Shown: positions 19,113 to 28,211, counted from the stretch's first letter. The stretch: 64,000 nucleotides of DNA from FEN-299 sp963717945 (GCA_963717945.1 CAVQXT010000007.1:124001-188000); one strand, 5' to 3'. The notes: generated by a model not told the origin, from the letters alone. Translations and numbers: made by a program.

Positions 19113-20014
19113 AGCTCCGCGCGCACGCCAAGATCAACCTCAATCTGGCAGTGCTCGGGCCGCGGCCCGATGGATATCACGAGCTGCGGACGGTCTTCCA
19201 GTCGCTGGCGCTGCACGACACCCTGTCGTGCGACCGGGCCGCGAGCGGCTTCTCGGTGAGCTGTTCGACGCCCGGCGTGCCGCTCGACGAGCGGAACCTC
19301 GTGTGGAAGGCCGCGCAGCTCGTCTGGCGGGCGGCCGGGCGCGCCGGGGAGCCGGCCGGGCAGGTGCACATCGCCAAGCGCATCCCGGCGCAGGGCGGCC
19401 TCGGAGGCGGCAGCGCCGACGGCGCGGCGGCGCTGGTCGGCTGGGACCGGCTCTGGGAGACGCGCATGTCGGCCGCCGACCTCACGGAACTCGCGGCGCA
19501 GCTAGGCGCCGACGTCCCGTTCTTCCTGTGCGCGGGCACGGCTCTGGGGCTCGGTCGCGGCGACCGGATCGAGGCGCTCGGCGACGCTCCCGCGCGGTCG
19601 GTCGTGCTGGTGATGCCGCCCTTCGGCGTCTCGACGCCGCAGGCGTTCGGATGGTGGGACGAGGACGGCAAGGGCCCCGCCGCGTCGGCATCGGTGGGGG
19701 CGGACCCGACGGTGGCAGACCCGCTGGCCGTCTTCAACGATCTCGAAGCGCCCGTCGCCCGGCGGCACCCGCAGCTGGCCGAGATCCGCGAGCGCCTGCT
19801 CCTCGCCGGCGCTTCCGCCGCCGCGATGACCGGCAGCGGTTCGACGATGTTCGGGCTGTTCGCGACCGAGGCGCAGGCGAAACAGGCGGGCGCCGCGCTT
19901 CGCGATCCCCGGTGGCACCTCGTCCTGACACGGACCGCGACCCGGCGCGACGCCGGGCTCGGCCTGCCGGTCGAGCGCGAGAGCCCCGAATCGCCTCCCG
20001 ATACTCGACGCTGA
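19109..20014 (+). CDS. ispE: 4-diphosphocytidyl-2-C-methyl-D-erythritol kinase
   Basis: GHMP kinase of the MEP isoprenoid pathway. The catalytic Lys lies in HAKINLNL at the N-terminus, the ATP loop is IPAQGGLGGGSADGAAAL and the catalytic Asp is in GADVPFFL; the C-terminal MTGSGSTMFGLF glycine motif is intact. 301 residues. ATG 19109 has GGGGGA upstream and overlaps the preceding stop. The other MEP genes ispD and ispF are fused at 32333-33571. Confidence 0.96.
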   Translation: MKLRAHAKINLNLAVLGPRPDGYHELRTVFQSLALHDTLSCDRAASGFSVSCSTPGVPLDERNLVWKAAQLVWRAAGRAGEPAGQVHIAKRIPAQGGLGGGSADGAAALVGWDRLWETRMSAADLTELAAQLGADVPFFLCAGTALGLGRGDRIEALGDAPARSVVLVMPPFGVSTPQAFGWWDEDGKGPAASASVGADPTVADPLAVFNDLEAPVARRHPQLAEIRERLLLAGASAAAMTGSGSTMFGLFATEAQAKQAGAALRDPRWHLVLTRTATRRDAGLGLPVERESPESPPDTRR

Positions 20015-20024
20015 AAGGTGTCCC

Positions 20025-21308
20025 ATGGACCGACGGAGCTTCCTGACCGGTGTCGGCGGTGCGGCCGGCGCCATGCTGTGCCCCGAACTGGCCCCAGGAG
20101 TGGCCCGGAGTTCTGCGCCGACTGCCGGGCAGGGGACGGGCTGCAACTGGTCGGAATTCGACAAGCTGAGGCGTGAATTCCTGATGCCCGCCGATTTCGC
20201 GTACTTCAACACCGCGGGGCTCGGGGCGTCGCCGCGCGCGGTGACGGACCGCGTGAAGGCGGCGATGGACCGCGACGAGGCCTCGCCGAGCCCGGTGCAC
20301 AGCGAAGAAGACTTCACCCGCATCCGGCGGAAGTGCGCGGCGCTGCTCGGCCCGGGTTGCGGCGCCGACGAGATCGCGTTTGTCGGCAGCGCCACCGAGG
20401 GGATCAACCACATCCTCAACGGCCTGCCGCTCGGCCGCGGCGACGAGGTCATCACCACGACCCACGAGCACCCGGCGCTCAACATCCCCTTGCTGCGGAA
20501 GATGCAGACGGCGGGCATCGTGATCCGCACCTTCGAGCCCGACCTCGGCTCGCCGTCAGGCAACGTGGATCGCATCCGCGCGCTCGTCGGCCCGAAGACG
20601 CGCCTCATCTTCGTGAGCCACGTCACCTGCACGACCGGCCAGGTGCTGCCGGACGCGGCCATCGGCCGGCTGGCCCGTGAGCACCGACTGTGGTTGGCCC
20701 TCGACGGCGCGCAGTCGCTCGGCCAGTTCCAGATCGACATTCACGGCACCGGGGCGCACTTCTACACGGCGAGCTGCCACAAGTGGCTCATGGGGCCGAA
20801 GCGCACCGGGATCCTGTGGATCGACCGCGACCACCTTGCCGATCTCTCGCCGACCGTCGTCGGGGCGTACTCGGACGGGGGCTACTCGCTCCCCGAGCGG
20901 CGGCTGGCCCTCCACGCCGGCGCGCAGCGCTTCGAATACGGCACGCAGAATGTGGCGCTCACCTACGGGCTGGAGGCGGCTGTCGACCTGGTGCAGGGCC
21001 TGGGGCTCGATTGCATCCGCCAGTACGACCAGGGAATGGCCGAGCTCTTCCTGGCCGGCATCGGGGGCATTCCCGGCGTGGAGGTGCTGTCTCCACGAGG
21101 CGAGGGGCCGCACTCGGCCATCAAGACGTTCAGGGTCCGCGGGCGGGACTACGGCGAGGTCACGACGGCGCTCGGCCGCCGCGGCTTCCGGGTGCGCCCG
21201 GTCGGCGAGGCGGGCCTCAACGCGGTGCGGGTGTCGTTCCACGTGTGCAACGACACCGGGCAGACGCGCGCGCTGGTGGACGAGATCGGGCGAATCGCAA
21301 GAGCGTAA
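20025..21308 (+). CDS. Tat-exported class V aminotransferase-fold protein
   Basis: 427 residues. The N-terminus MDRRSFLTGVGGAAGAML is a twin-arginine signal, so a folded, cofactor-loaded protein is probably exported. The PLP domain has SATEGINHILNGL, the Asp site ALDGAQSLGQ and the Lys in SCHKWLMGPKRTGILW, matching the isopenicillin N epimerase/cysteine desulfurase-like group. Substrate is unknown; Tat-exported members of this family in acidobacteria are not characterised to my knowledge. It lies 10 bases after ispE and may be cotranscribed. The stop is followed at once by a GAGCCGT stutter repeat. Confidence 0.85.
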   Translation: MDRRSFLTGVGGAAGAMLCPELAPGVARSSAPTAGQGTGCNWSEFDKLRREFLMPADFAYFNTAGLGASPRAVTDRVKAAMDRDEASPSPVHSEEDFTRIRRKCAALLGPGCGADEIAFVGSATEGINHILNGLPLGRGDEVITTTHEHPALNIPLLRKMQTAGIVIRTFEPDLGSPSGNVDRIRALVGPKTRLIFVSHVTCTTGQVLPDAAIGRLAREHRLWLALDGAQSLGQFQIDIHGTGAHFYTASCHKWLMGPKRTGILWIDRDHLADLSPTVVGAYSDGGYSLPERRLALHAGAQRFEYGTQNVALTYGLEAAVDLVQGLGLDCIRQYDQGMAELFLAGIGGIPGVEVLSPRGEGPHSAIKTFRVRGRDYGEVTTALGRRGFRVRPVGEAGLNAVRVSFHVCNDTGQTRALVDEIGRIARA

Positions 21309-21390
21309 GGCGCGGGCCGCAGGGCGTAAGCCGTGAGCCGTGAGCCGTAAGCCTGTGAGCCGTAAGCCGTGAGCTGTGAGCCGTGAGCTT
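21309..21390. repeat. Stutter repeat, GAGCCGT word
   Basis: About ten imperfect tandem copies of GAGCCGT/TAAGCCGT directly after the aminotransferase-like gene; only one arm is present. Its end runs into the promoter of tRNA-Gln. Confidence 0.75.
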
Positions 21391-21416
21391 GTCTGATCCA
21401 GCCGCTCTCGTATAGA
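21389..21416 (+). promoter_or_regulatory. Putative promoter for tRNA-Gln/prs
   Basis: -35 TTGTCT (21389-21394), 16-base spacer, -10 TATAGA (21411-21416). The leader to the tRNA is about 150 bases and holds a CCCCGTGACGGATCACGGGG palindrome at 21525-21544. Confidence 0.45.
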
Positions 21417-21574
21417 CTAACTGTTTGCGCCGCGGTTGTCGGGCCACGCCTTGGGGCAGAATCTCTCCCTGAGCAGGTTGAGCACCGGCCCGGTCGGGTT
21501 GTGCGCGCGGCCCCTGGCGTTTCCCCGTGACGGATCACGGGGGAGGATCCTGGCGTCCCGTGGCCGGCCTGGGA

Positions 21575-21648
21575 TGGGGCGTGGCCAAGTGGTAAGGCAC
21601 GGGACTTTGGATCCCGTATCGAAGGTTCGAATCCTTCCGCCCCAGCCA
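21575..21648 (+). tRNA. tRNA-Gln (TTG)
   Basis: Acceptor TGGGGCG pairs with CGCCCCA; anticodon loop CTTTGGA gives TTG; T arm GAAGG-TTCGAAT-CCTTC; encoded CCA at 21646-21648. 74 bases, 60 bases upstream of prs. Confidence 0.95.
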
Positions 21649-21707
21649 TCTGCGACGCGACGGTCCCCCCGGGAAGGACGCGGCATGCAGCGCTCGAAGG
21701 TGCGGGC

Positions 21708-22661
21708 ATGAGAGTGGGCTTCGCCGAACTGAAGGTGTTCTCCGGGAGCGCGCACCCGGCGCTGGCGGCCGAAATTGCCGGCCACCTCGGGATCGCGCTC
21801 GGCCAGGCTCGGCTCAGCCGGTTCCCGGACACCGAGGTGTCGTTCCAGATCGAGGAGAACATCCGCGGCACCGACGTGTTCATCGTCCAGCCGACGTGCA
21901 CGCCGGTGGACCAGAACCTGGTCGAGCTGCTGATCATGATCGACGCGTTCCGCCGCTCGTCGGCGGCGCGGATCACGGCGGTCATCCCGTATTACGGTTA
22001 CGCGCGCCAGGACCGGAAGGACAAGCCGAGGGTGCCGATCTCGGCCAAGCTCGTGGCGAACATCCTCGGCGCGGCCGGGGCGAACCGCGTGCTGACGATG
22101 GACCTGCACAAGGCGCAGATCCAGGGGTTCTTCGACATCCCGGTGGATCACCTGTTCGCCGCCCCGGTCATCATCGATTACCTGGCGCGGCAGAAGCTGG
22201 GCGAGCTCACCATCGTCGCGCCCGATGCCGGCGGCGCCGAGCGCGCCCGCGCCTACGCCAAGCGCCTGGGCGCCGGGCTGGCGATCGTCGACAAGCGCCG
22301 ATCGCAGGAGACCGGCGCGGCCGAGGTGATGAACGTCGTCGGCGACGTCGAGGGCCGCACCTGCATCCTGCAGGACGACATCGTCGACACCGCGGGGACG
22401 ATGCAGAAGGCGGCCACCGCGCTGATGGCCAACGGCGCCTCGAAGGTGCTGGCGTGCGCGGTGCACGGGGTGCTGTCGGGCCCGGCGGTCGAGCGGATCG
22501 CGCAGTCGCCGATCGAGCAGATGATCGTGACCAACACGATCCGCCTCGACGACAAGCAGGCCCGCTGCCCCAAGATCGTGTCGCTCTCGGTGGCGAGGCT
22601 GCTGGCGCAGGCCATCCGGAGCATCCACGAGGAGAGTTCGGTGTCGTCGTTGTTCGTGTAG
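21708..22661 (+). CDS. prs: Ribose-phosphate pyrophosphokinase
   Basis: Makes PRPP from ribose-5-phosphate and ATP, feeding purine, pyrimidine, His and Trp synthesis. Motifs include SRFPDTEVSFQIEENIRG, IPYYGYARQDRKDKPR, MDLHKAQIQGFFDIPVDHL and the PRPP loop DDIVDTAGT. 317 residues, normal length. ATG 21708 is preceded by GAAGG at about 10 bases. Followed by rplY and pth, the frequent bacterial prs-rplY-pth order. Confidence 0.97.
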   Translation: MRVGFAELKVFSGSAHPALAAEIAGHLGIALGQARLSRFPDTEVSFQIEENIRGTDVFIVQPTCTPVDQNLVELLIMIDAFRRSSAARITAVIPYYGYARQDRKDKPRVPISAKLVANILGAAGANRVLTMDLHKAQIQGFFDIPVDHLFAAPVIIDYLARQKLGELTIVAPDAGGAERARAYAKRLGAGLAIVDKRRSQETGAAEVMNVVGDVEGRTCILQDDIVDTAGTMQKAATALMANGASKVLACAVHGVLSGPAVERIAQSPIEQMIVTNTIRLDDKQARCPKIVSLSVARLLAQAIRSIHEESSVSSLFV

Positions 22662-22731
22662 GGGCCGCTACGGCAAGTTCCCCGGGCGTCGCTGAGCGTT
22701 CGCCGGGTACCTGGAAGGACACGATTGAGTC

Positions 22732-23430
22732 ATGGAAGCAGTAGTACTTGAAGCCACCAAGCGAACCCGGTTCGGCAAGAACGAAGCCGGGCGTATGCGC
22801 CGCGAAGGCCTGGTCCCGTCGGTGCTCTACGGCGGCGCGGCGGGCGAGGGCGGCCGGCCCGAGACCCTGCCGATCTCGGTCGAGCCGAAGGCCCTGCTGA
22901 GGATCCTCCACTCGCAGTCGGGCGCAAACACCATCATCACCCTCAAGCTCGCCGGCGAGTCGACGATGGTGATGCTGAGGGAATTCCAGCTCGACCCGGT
23001 CACGCACGCCCTGCTGCACGCCGACTTCTACCGCGTGGCGATGGACAAGGCCATCACCGTGACGGTGCCGATCGTGCTCCGCGGCGAGGCGCCGGGCGTC
23101 AAGCAGCAGGGCGGCCTGCTCGACTTCGTCCACCGCGAGATCGAGGTCGAGTGCCTGCCGTCGGAGATCCCGGAGAGCATCGAGGTCGACGTGTCGGGCC
23201 TGATGCTGAACCAGAGCATCCGCCTGCGCGAGATCCTCGGGAGCATGTCGTGGAAGCCGGTCAGCGACCCCGACATCATGCTCGTGCACGTGGTGGCGCC
23301 GAAGGCCGAGGCAGAGCCCGAGGTGGTCGAAACCGAGGCAGCGGCGGCGCCGGCCGAACCCGAGGTCATCAAGAAGGGCAAGGTCGAGAAGGAAGACGAG
23401 GGCGAGGCCGAGGCCAAGCCGAAGAAGTAA
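22732..23430 (+). CDS. rplY: 50S ribosomal protein L25/TL5/Ctc
   Basis: Long (Ctc/TL5) form of L25, which binds 5S rRNA: an N-terminal L25 beta-barrel (residues 1-95, RTRFGKNEAGRMRREGLVPSVLYG) and the C-terminal TL5 domain with PIVLRGEAPGVKQQGGLLDF. 232 residues ending in an acidic/Ala/Lys tail. ATG 22732 has an AAGGA site. The TAA stop overlaps the pth start by one base. Confidence 0.96.
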   Translation: MEAVVLEATKRTRFGKNEAGRMRREGLVPSVLYGGAAGEGGRPETLPISVEPKALLRILHSQSGANTIITLKLAGESTMVMLREFQLDPVTHALLHADFYRVAMDKAITVTVPIVLRGEAPGVKQQGGLLDFVHREIEVECLPSEIPESIEVDVSGLMLNQSIRLREILGSMSWKPVSDPDIMLVHVVAPKAEAEPEVVETEAAAAPAEPEVIKKGKVEKEDEGEAEAKPKK

Positions 23431-24017
23431 TGAAGCTCATCGTCGGCCTGGGCAACCCGGGGCGGAAGTACCGGGAGACGCGGCACAACATCGGGTTCGC
23501 CGTGGCCGACGAACTGGCCCGGCGCGGCGGGACCGCCTTCGACGCGGCGCCGGCCGACGGGCTCATCGCCAGGCTCCGCCAGCTCGGCCCCGAGGGGACG
23601 CTGCTGCTCAAGCCGCTGACGATGATGAACGCCAGCGGATACGCCGTGTCGGAGGTCGCGCGGTACTTCCGGATCGCGCTCGACGACATCCTGGTGGTGG
23701 CCGACGACGTGAACCTGCCGCTCGGGCGGCTCAGGGCGCGGCCGTCGGGATCGGCGGGGGGCCACAATGGCTTCCGGTCGATCATCGAGCAGCTTGGGAC
23801 CGCCGGCTTCGCCAGGCTTCGCGTGGGCGTCGGCCGCGGCGATCCGCGGCGCGACCTGGCCGACCACGTGCTCGCCGGTTTCGACGAGGACGAGCGGCCG
23901 GTGGTGGCCGACGCCATCGGGCGGGCCGCCGACGCGAGCGAGCTCTTCGCGGCCGAGGGGATCGAGCCGGTGATGAACCGCTTCAACGGGATCGAGGTCG
24001 CGGAAGGTAGTGACTAG
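23430..24017 (+). CDS. pth: Peptidyl-tRNA hydrolase
   Basis: Releases peptides from peptidyl-tRNA shed by ribosomes. MKLIVGLGNPGRKYRETRHN carries the conserved Asn10 and catalytic His; LLKPLTMMNASG and the Asp in VVADDVNLPLG follow. 195 residues. The last three codons (Gly-Ser-Asp) and the TAG stop are written in the TAGTGAC repeat word, so the C-terminus appears to have been reshaped by the repeat. Confidence 0.96.
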   Translation: MKLIVGLGNPGRKYRETRHNIGFAVADELARRGGTAFDAAPADGLIARLRQLGPEGTLLLKPLTMMNASGYAVSEVARYFRIALDDILVVADDVNLPLGRLRARPSGSAGGHNGFRSIIEQLGTAGFARLRVGVGRGDPRRDLADHVLAGFDEDERPVVADAIGRAADASELFAAEGIEPVMNRFNGIEVAEGSD

Positions 24018-24040
24018 TGACTAGTGGCTAGTGACTGGTC
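24008..24040. repeat. Stutter repeat, TAGTGAC word (end of pth)
   Basis: Four to five tandem variants of TAGTGAC/TAGTGGC covering the last codons and stop of pth. Only one arm is present. Confidence 0.7.
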
Positions 24041-24110
24041 GCCGGTGGTGAGTGCAGCAGGAGAGAAGCCAGCCGAGTCATTCTGCAGGGAATTGACAAT
24101 TCGGCTCCTT

Positions 24111-24135
24111 GCCACCCTCGGGGTGGCCGTTGAAC
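24111..24135 (+). promoter_or_regulatory. Hairpin in rpsF leader (possible S6:S18 site)
   Basis: Stem GCCACCC/GGGTGGC with loop TCG, then CCGTTGAA, 20-odd bases upstream of the rpsF ribosome site. S6:S18 autoregulatory hairpins precede rpsF in many bacteria; here the match is only positional and by a CCG-containing flank. Confidence 0.35.
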
Positions 24136-24157
24136 GACGACGTCCAGAAGGAGAGTC

Positions 24158-24583
24158 ATGAACACGTCCAGACAGTACGAACTCGTCTACCTCGTGTCGC
24201 CGGACGCGACCGAGCAGGAGGTCACCGATCTGCACGCGCAGGTCGAGGCCATCATCGCCCGGATCGGCGGTGAGCTGGTGAAGTCCGAGAACTGGGGCCG
24301 CCGCAAGATGGCCTACGAGATCGGGCCGCACAAGGAAGCCGTCTACGTTCTCGAGCTCATCAACGGGAACGGTGAGCTGATGAAGGAGCTCGAGCGCCGG
24401 CTGCGCGTGAGCGAGAAGATCCTGAGGTACCTCGTGGTCCGCGTGGACGAAGAGCTGCGCGCGGCCGAGCGAACCCGGTCGCGCCGCAAGGTGAGGACCG
24501 GCCCGCCCATGGGCGAGGGAGAGGGAAGCGGCATGAGGCCAGACATCCACGGCGGTGACGACCGCGACGAGGCGGAGGTATAG
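24158..24583 (+). CDS. rpsF: 30S ribosomal protein S6
   Basis: S6 pairs with S18 on the 30S platform. YELVYLVSPDATEQEV and the RRKMAYEIGPHKEAVYV segment are typical. 141 residues, longer than the about 100-residue core because of a charged Gly/Arg/Asp tail after residue 110. ATG 24158 follows AAGGAG. First gene of the rpsF-rpsR-rplI operon; ssb, often between rpsF and rpsR, is absent. Confidence 0.96.
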   Translation: MNTSRQYELVYLVSPDATEQEVTDLHAQVEAIIARIGGELVKSENWGRRKMAYEIGPHKEAVYVLELINGNGELMKELERRLRVSEKILRYLVVRVDEELRAAERTRSRRKVRTGPPMGEGEGSGMRPDIHGGDDRDEAEV

Positions 24584-24585
24584 CC

Positions 24586-24891
24586 ATGGCAGACGAACAG
24601 AGGCGGGGCGGCGGCGGGCGCGGGCGTGGCGGGGCGCGCGGCGCGAGCGCCGAGAAGGGGCCAGGGCAGCGGCGGTCGCTCTTCCGGCGCCGGAAGGTGT
24701 GCAAGTTCTGCTCCGAGAAGATCGACTACATCGACTACAAGGACGTGCGGATGCTGATGCCGTTCGTGCCCGACCGCGGCAAGATCCTCCCGCGACGGAT
24801 TTCGGGCGTGTGCGCGCCGCATCAGCGCGCGCTGCAGACCGCCATCAAGCGGGCCCGGCAGCTGGCCCTCGTGCCCTACGTGGCGGACTGA
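24586..24891 (+). CDS. rpsR: 30S ribosomal protein S18
   Basis: 101 residues with a basic Gly/Arg-rich N-terminal extension of about 30 residues before the S18 core. RKVCKFCSEKIDYIDYKDV plus CAPHQRAL show a cysteine-bearing (zinc-type) S18. Starts 2 bases after rpsF and precedes rplI by 13 bases. Confidence 0.96.
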   Translation: MADEQRRGGGGRGRGGARGASAEKGPGQRRSLFRRRKVCKFCSEKIDYIDYKDVRMLMPFVPDRGKILPRRISGVCAPHQRALQTAIKRARQLALVPYVAD

Positions 24892-24904
24892 GAGGTGACG
24901 GACC

Positions 24905-25399
24905 ATGGAAGTCATTCTGCGTGAACACGTCGAGAATCTGGGGCGCCGCGGCGACGTCGTCAAGGTCGCGGACGGGTACGCCCGGAACTTCCTGCTGCCG
25001 CGCAAGCTGGCGCTGCTGGTGAGCGATCAGAACCGCCGCCAGATCGAGCGCGAGCGCAAGGTCGCCGAGGCGCGCGAGCTGGCGGAGCGGCAGGACGCCG
25101 AGGCGATGGCCATCAAGCTCGGGGCCGCCGACCTCGTCCTCGCCCGCCGCGTGGGCGAGCACGACCTGCTCTACGGGTCGGTGACCTCGGCCGACATCGC
25201 CGAGGCGCTCGCCGACAAGGGGTTCGAGATCGAGAAGCGGAAGATCGTCCTTCCCGAGCCGCTCAAGCAGCTGGGCGACTTCGAGGTCGCCGTCAAGATC
25301 CACCACGACGTGCCGGCGCACGTGAAGGTGAAGGTCGTGGCGCTCGGGGCCGCCAAGCCCGAAGGCGAGGCCACCCAGGCGCCGCCGGTCGCCGAGTAG
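24905..25399 (+). CDS. rplI: 50S ribosomal protein L9
   Basis: L9 bridges the 50S surface via two globular domains and a long helix. The N-terminal MEVILREHVENLGRRGDVVKV and DGYARNFLLPRKLAL are diagnostic, the helix spans residues 45-75, and the C-terminal domain ends with an Ala/Pro tail. 164 residues. Followed by a long stutter palindrome before dnaB. Confidence 0.97.
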   Translation: MEVILREHVENLGRRGDVVKVADGYARNFLLPRKLALLVSDQNRRQIERERKVAEARELAERQDAEAMAIKLGAADLVLARRVGEHDLLYGSVTSADIAEALADKGFEIEKRKIVLPEPLKQLGDFEVAVKIHHDVPAHVKVKVVALGAAKPEGEATQAPPVAE

Positions 25400-25410
25400 T
25401 CCTGGCACGT

Positions 25411-25520
25411 GTAGTGACTAGTGGCTAGTGGCTAGTGGTCAGTGAGTCCCGCGTGATTCACTGGCCACTGATCACTGATCACCAGCCACTACAGTAGCCA
25501 CGAGCCACTGACCACTACAG
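25411..25520. repeat. Stutter palindrome, AGTGGCT word (rplI-dnaB spacer)
   Basis: Left arm repeats TAGTGGC five times or so, spacer AGTCCCGCGTGATTCA, right arm repeats GCCACTGATCA/AGCCACTACAG. The spacer shares CGCGTGA with the nuoJ-nuoK element. Confidence 0.8.
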
Positions 25521-25550
25521 CCGTCGACCGCCGAGTGCTACACTTCGCCT

Positions 25551-26891
25551 GTGGCTGACACGACCGTCGCTCCCGAGCGGACCCTGCCGCACAACCTCGA
25601 GGCCGAGCGATCGGTCCTCGGGGCGATCCTCATCCAGAATTCCACCTACAACGTGGCGGCGGAGCTGGTGCGCCCGGAGGACTTCTACCGGGACGCGCAC
25701 CGGCGGATCTTCGCGAGGATCATCGACCTGGCCGAGCGCCGCGAGGCCGTCGACTTCGTCACGCTGAAGGACGAGCTCGGGCGGGCGGGGGAGCTGGAGA
25801 CGGTCGGGGGCCCGGCCTACATCGCCTCGCTCGTCGACGGGGTGCCGCGGGCGACCAACGTCGAGCACTACGCGAAGATCGTCAAGGAGAAGGCGGTCCT
25901 CCGGAGCCTGATCGCCGCGGCGAACACGATCCTGTCGGACGCCTACGAGGCGGACCAGGACGCGGCGGACATCCTGGATCGCGCCGAGCACTCGATCTTC
26001 GACATCGCCGAGGGGCGGATCCGGTCCGGCTTCCTGTCGCTCGCGACCATCGCCGAGGCGGCGTCGGAGTCGATCCAGAAGGCGCACGAGGAGAAGAAGC
26101 TCATCACGGGAGTGCCGTCGGGCTTCAACGACCTCGACAACCTGACGTCCGGCTTCCAGCGCGGCGACCTGGTCATCGTGGCGGCCCGCCCGTCGATGGG
26201 CAAGACGTCGCTGGCGCTGAACGTCGCCCAGCACGTCGGGACCAAGACCGACCACACCGTGGGGGTCTTCAGCCTGGAGATGTCGCGCGAGCAGCTGTTC
26301 CTGCGCATGCTCTCCTCCGAGGCGCAGATCGACGGCCACGCCCTGCGCACCGGGTTCCTGCGCACCGACGACTGGGGGCGGCTCACCGAGGCGCTCGGCG
26401 TCCTCGGCCAGGCGAAGGTCTTCATCGACGACACGCCGTCGATTGGCGTCCTGGAGATGCGCGCCAAGTCGCGGCGCCTGGCGGCCGAGCACGGCCTGCA
26501 CCTGCTCATCGTCGACTACATCCAGCTGATGCAGGGCCGCGGGCGGTTCGACAACCGCACCCAGGAACTGGGCCAGATCTCGCGGGCGCTCAAGGGGCTG
26601 GCCAAGGAGCTGAACATCCCGGTGGTGGTGATCTCGCAGCTCAGCCGGGCCCCGGAGGCGCGGTCCGATCATCGGCCGCAGCTCTCCGACCTGCGCGAGT
26701 CGGGAGCGCTCGAGCAGGACGCCGACGTCGTCATCCTCATTTACCGCGAGGACTTCTACTCCCAGGACGGCGCGAGCGACGCGGTCGCCGAGATCATCGT
26801 GGCCAAGCAGCGCAACGGCCCGACCGACACCGTCAAGCTCGCGTTCATCAAGGAGCGCACGCGCTTCGAGAACTACGATCCGGGCGCCTGA
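25551..26891 (+). CDS. dnaB: Replicative DNA helicase DnaB
   Basis: Hexameric 5'-3' helicase at the replication fork. N-terminal domain LPHNLEAERSVLGAIL; C-terminal RecA-like domain with Walker A ARPSMGKTSLALN, Walker B LLIVDYIQLM, and the arginine-finger region QLSRAPEARSDHRPQLSDLR. 446 residues, usual length. Start GTG 25551; no strong ribosome site. Downstream is alr, a common DnaB neighbour. Confidence 0.97.
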   Translation: MADTTVAPERTLPHNLEAERSVLGAILIQNSTYNVAAELVRPEDFYRDAHRRIFARIIDLAERREAVDFVTLKDELGRAGELETVGGPAYIASLVDGVPRATNVEHYAKIVKEKAVLRSLIAAANTILSDAYEADQDAADILDRAEHSIFDIAEGRIRSGFLSLATIAEAASESIQKAHEEKKLITGVPSGFNDLDNLTSGFQRGDLVIVAARPSMGKTSLALNVAQHVGTKTDHTVGVFSLEMSREQLFLRMLSSEAQIDGHALRTGFLRTDDWGRLTEALGVLGQAKVFIDDTPSIGVLEMRAKSRRLAAEHGLHLLIVDYIQLMQGRGRFDNRTQELGQISRALKGLAKELNIPVVVISQLSRAPEARSDHRPQLSDLRESGALEQDADVVILIYREDFYSQDGASDAVAEIIVAKQRNGPTDTVKLAFIKERTRFENYDPGA

Positions 26892-26925
26892 CCGGGGCCG
26901 CCCGGCGACGCGCCGCTGGTTTCGC

Positions 26926-28065
26926 ATGGTTCGTTCCACCGTTGCCCACGTCGACCTCGCCGCGCTGCAGGCCAACTACCGCGCCATCGAAGCGTTCCTC
27001 GCCGCCCGGACCCCGGCGGCCCGCCGCCCGCCGGGCATCATCGCCGTCGTCAAGGCCAACGCGTACGGTCACGGTGCGAGGCCCGTGGCGCGGGCCCTCG
27101 AGCGGGCGGGGGCCTCGATGCTGGCGTGCGCGGACATCGAGGAAGGCGTCGTGCTGAGGCGGGCCGGTGTCCGCGGGCGCATCCTGGTCTTCGGCGCGCT
27201 GAGCGTGAGCGATCTCGCCGGGCTGTTCGACTACGACCTGACGCCGACCTGCTCGACGCCCGGGGCCGGCCGCGCCCTCCAGGCCGCCGCCGCGGCGCGC
27301 GGGCGGCGCCTGCGCTACCACCTCAAGATCGACACCGGCCTCAACCGCCTGGGCTTCCGGCACGACAACCTCGCGGCCACGCTGCCGGACCTTCTCGCGA
27401 GCCCGAACCTCGACCTGGCGGCCGTCTACACGCACTTCGCGACCGCCGACGATCCGGCGCACCCGCTGTTCGACGAGCAGCGCCGCCGGTTCGGCGACGC
27501 GCTCGAGCGGATCGGCAGGATGGGCGTGGCCGTGCCCGCGAGGCACGCGGCCAACAGCGCCGCCCTGCTGCGCGAGCCGCACGTGTGGTACGAGCTGGTG
27601 CGCCCGGGCCTGCTCCTCTACGGCGTGGCGCCGGCCCCGTGGGCCGCCACGCTGCCGCTCCACCCCGTGATGTCGCTGCGCAGCCGCATCGTCTCGGTCA
27701 AGAACGTCAGGGCCGGCGAGGGCGTGGGCTACGGGGCGCGCTTCACGCCCGACACGCCGCGCGTGGTCGCCACCGTGCCGGCCGGCTATGCCGACGGCCT
27801 GGATGCCCGGCTGGGAGGTCGGGGACACGTGCTGGTCGGCGGCCGCCGGGCGCCGATTGTCGGCGCCGTGTCCATGGACATGATCGCCGTGGACGTCACC
27901 GGCGTCCCCGTCAACCCGGGCGACGAGGTGGTGCTGCTCGGCGAGCAGGGTGCCGAGCGGATTACCGCGGGCGACATCGCGGACGCCATCGGGACGATCC
28001 CCTACGAGGTGCTCTGCCGGATCGGCTCGCGCATCGAGCGGGTCTATGATGAAACGCGAGAGTAG
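26926..28065 (+). CDS. alr: Alanine racemase
   Basis: PLP enzyme that supplies D-alanine for peptidoglycan. The PLP-binding Lys is K43 in AVVKANAYGHG, the catalytic Tyr is in GEGVGYGARFTPD, and the N-terminal barrel has LKIDTGLNRLGF. 379 residues. Start ATG 26926, 34 bases after dnaB, so probably cotranscribed. Confidence 0.97.
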   Translation: MVRSTVAHVDLAALQANYRAIEAFLAARTPAARRPPGIIAVVKANAYGHGARPVARALERAGASMLACADIEEGVVLRRAGVRGRILVFGALSVSDLAGLFDYDLTPTCSTPGAGRALQAAAAARGRRLRYHLKIDTGLNRLGFRHDNLAATLPDLLASPNLDLAAVYTHFATADDPAHPLFDEQRRRFGDALERIGRMGVAVPARHAANSAALLREPHVWYELVRPGLLLYGVAPAPWAATLPLHPVMSLRSRIVSVKNVRAGEGVGYGARFTPDTPRVVATVPAGYADGLDARLGGRGHVLVGGRRAPIVGAVSMDMIAVDVTGVPVNPGDEVVLLGEQGAERITAGDIADAIGTIPYEVLCRIGSRIERVYDETRE

Positions 28066-28207
28066 GCAGTAGGCGGCAGCTTGCCCTGAGCGAGCGAAGC
28101 GAGTCGAAGGGCGGATCACGGTCGGATGACGGGGACCGGGTTAGCTGGCAGCGGATCAGCGCGGCACAGCCGGAAGCCGAGAGCCCAAAGCCGAAAGCCG
28201 AGTAGCC
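28063..28207. repeat. Composite palindromic spacer (alr-radA)
   Basis: Starts at the alr TAG. 28083-28112 is a palindrome with core CGAGCGAAGCGAG flanked by GCCCT/AGGGC, a word found in many unrelated bacteria. It is followed by GGATCACGGTCGGATGAC, TAGCTGGCAGCGGATCA and a run of AAGCCGAGAGCC/AAAGCCG copies. The middle part closely matches the gltX-rlmB spacer. Confidence 0.75.
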
Positions 28208-28211
28208 ATCG

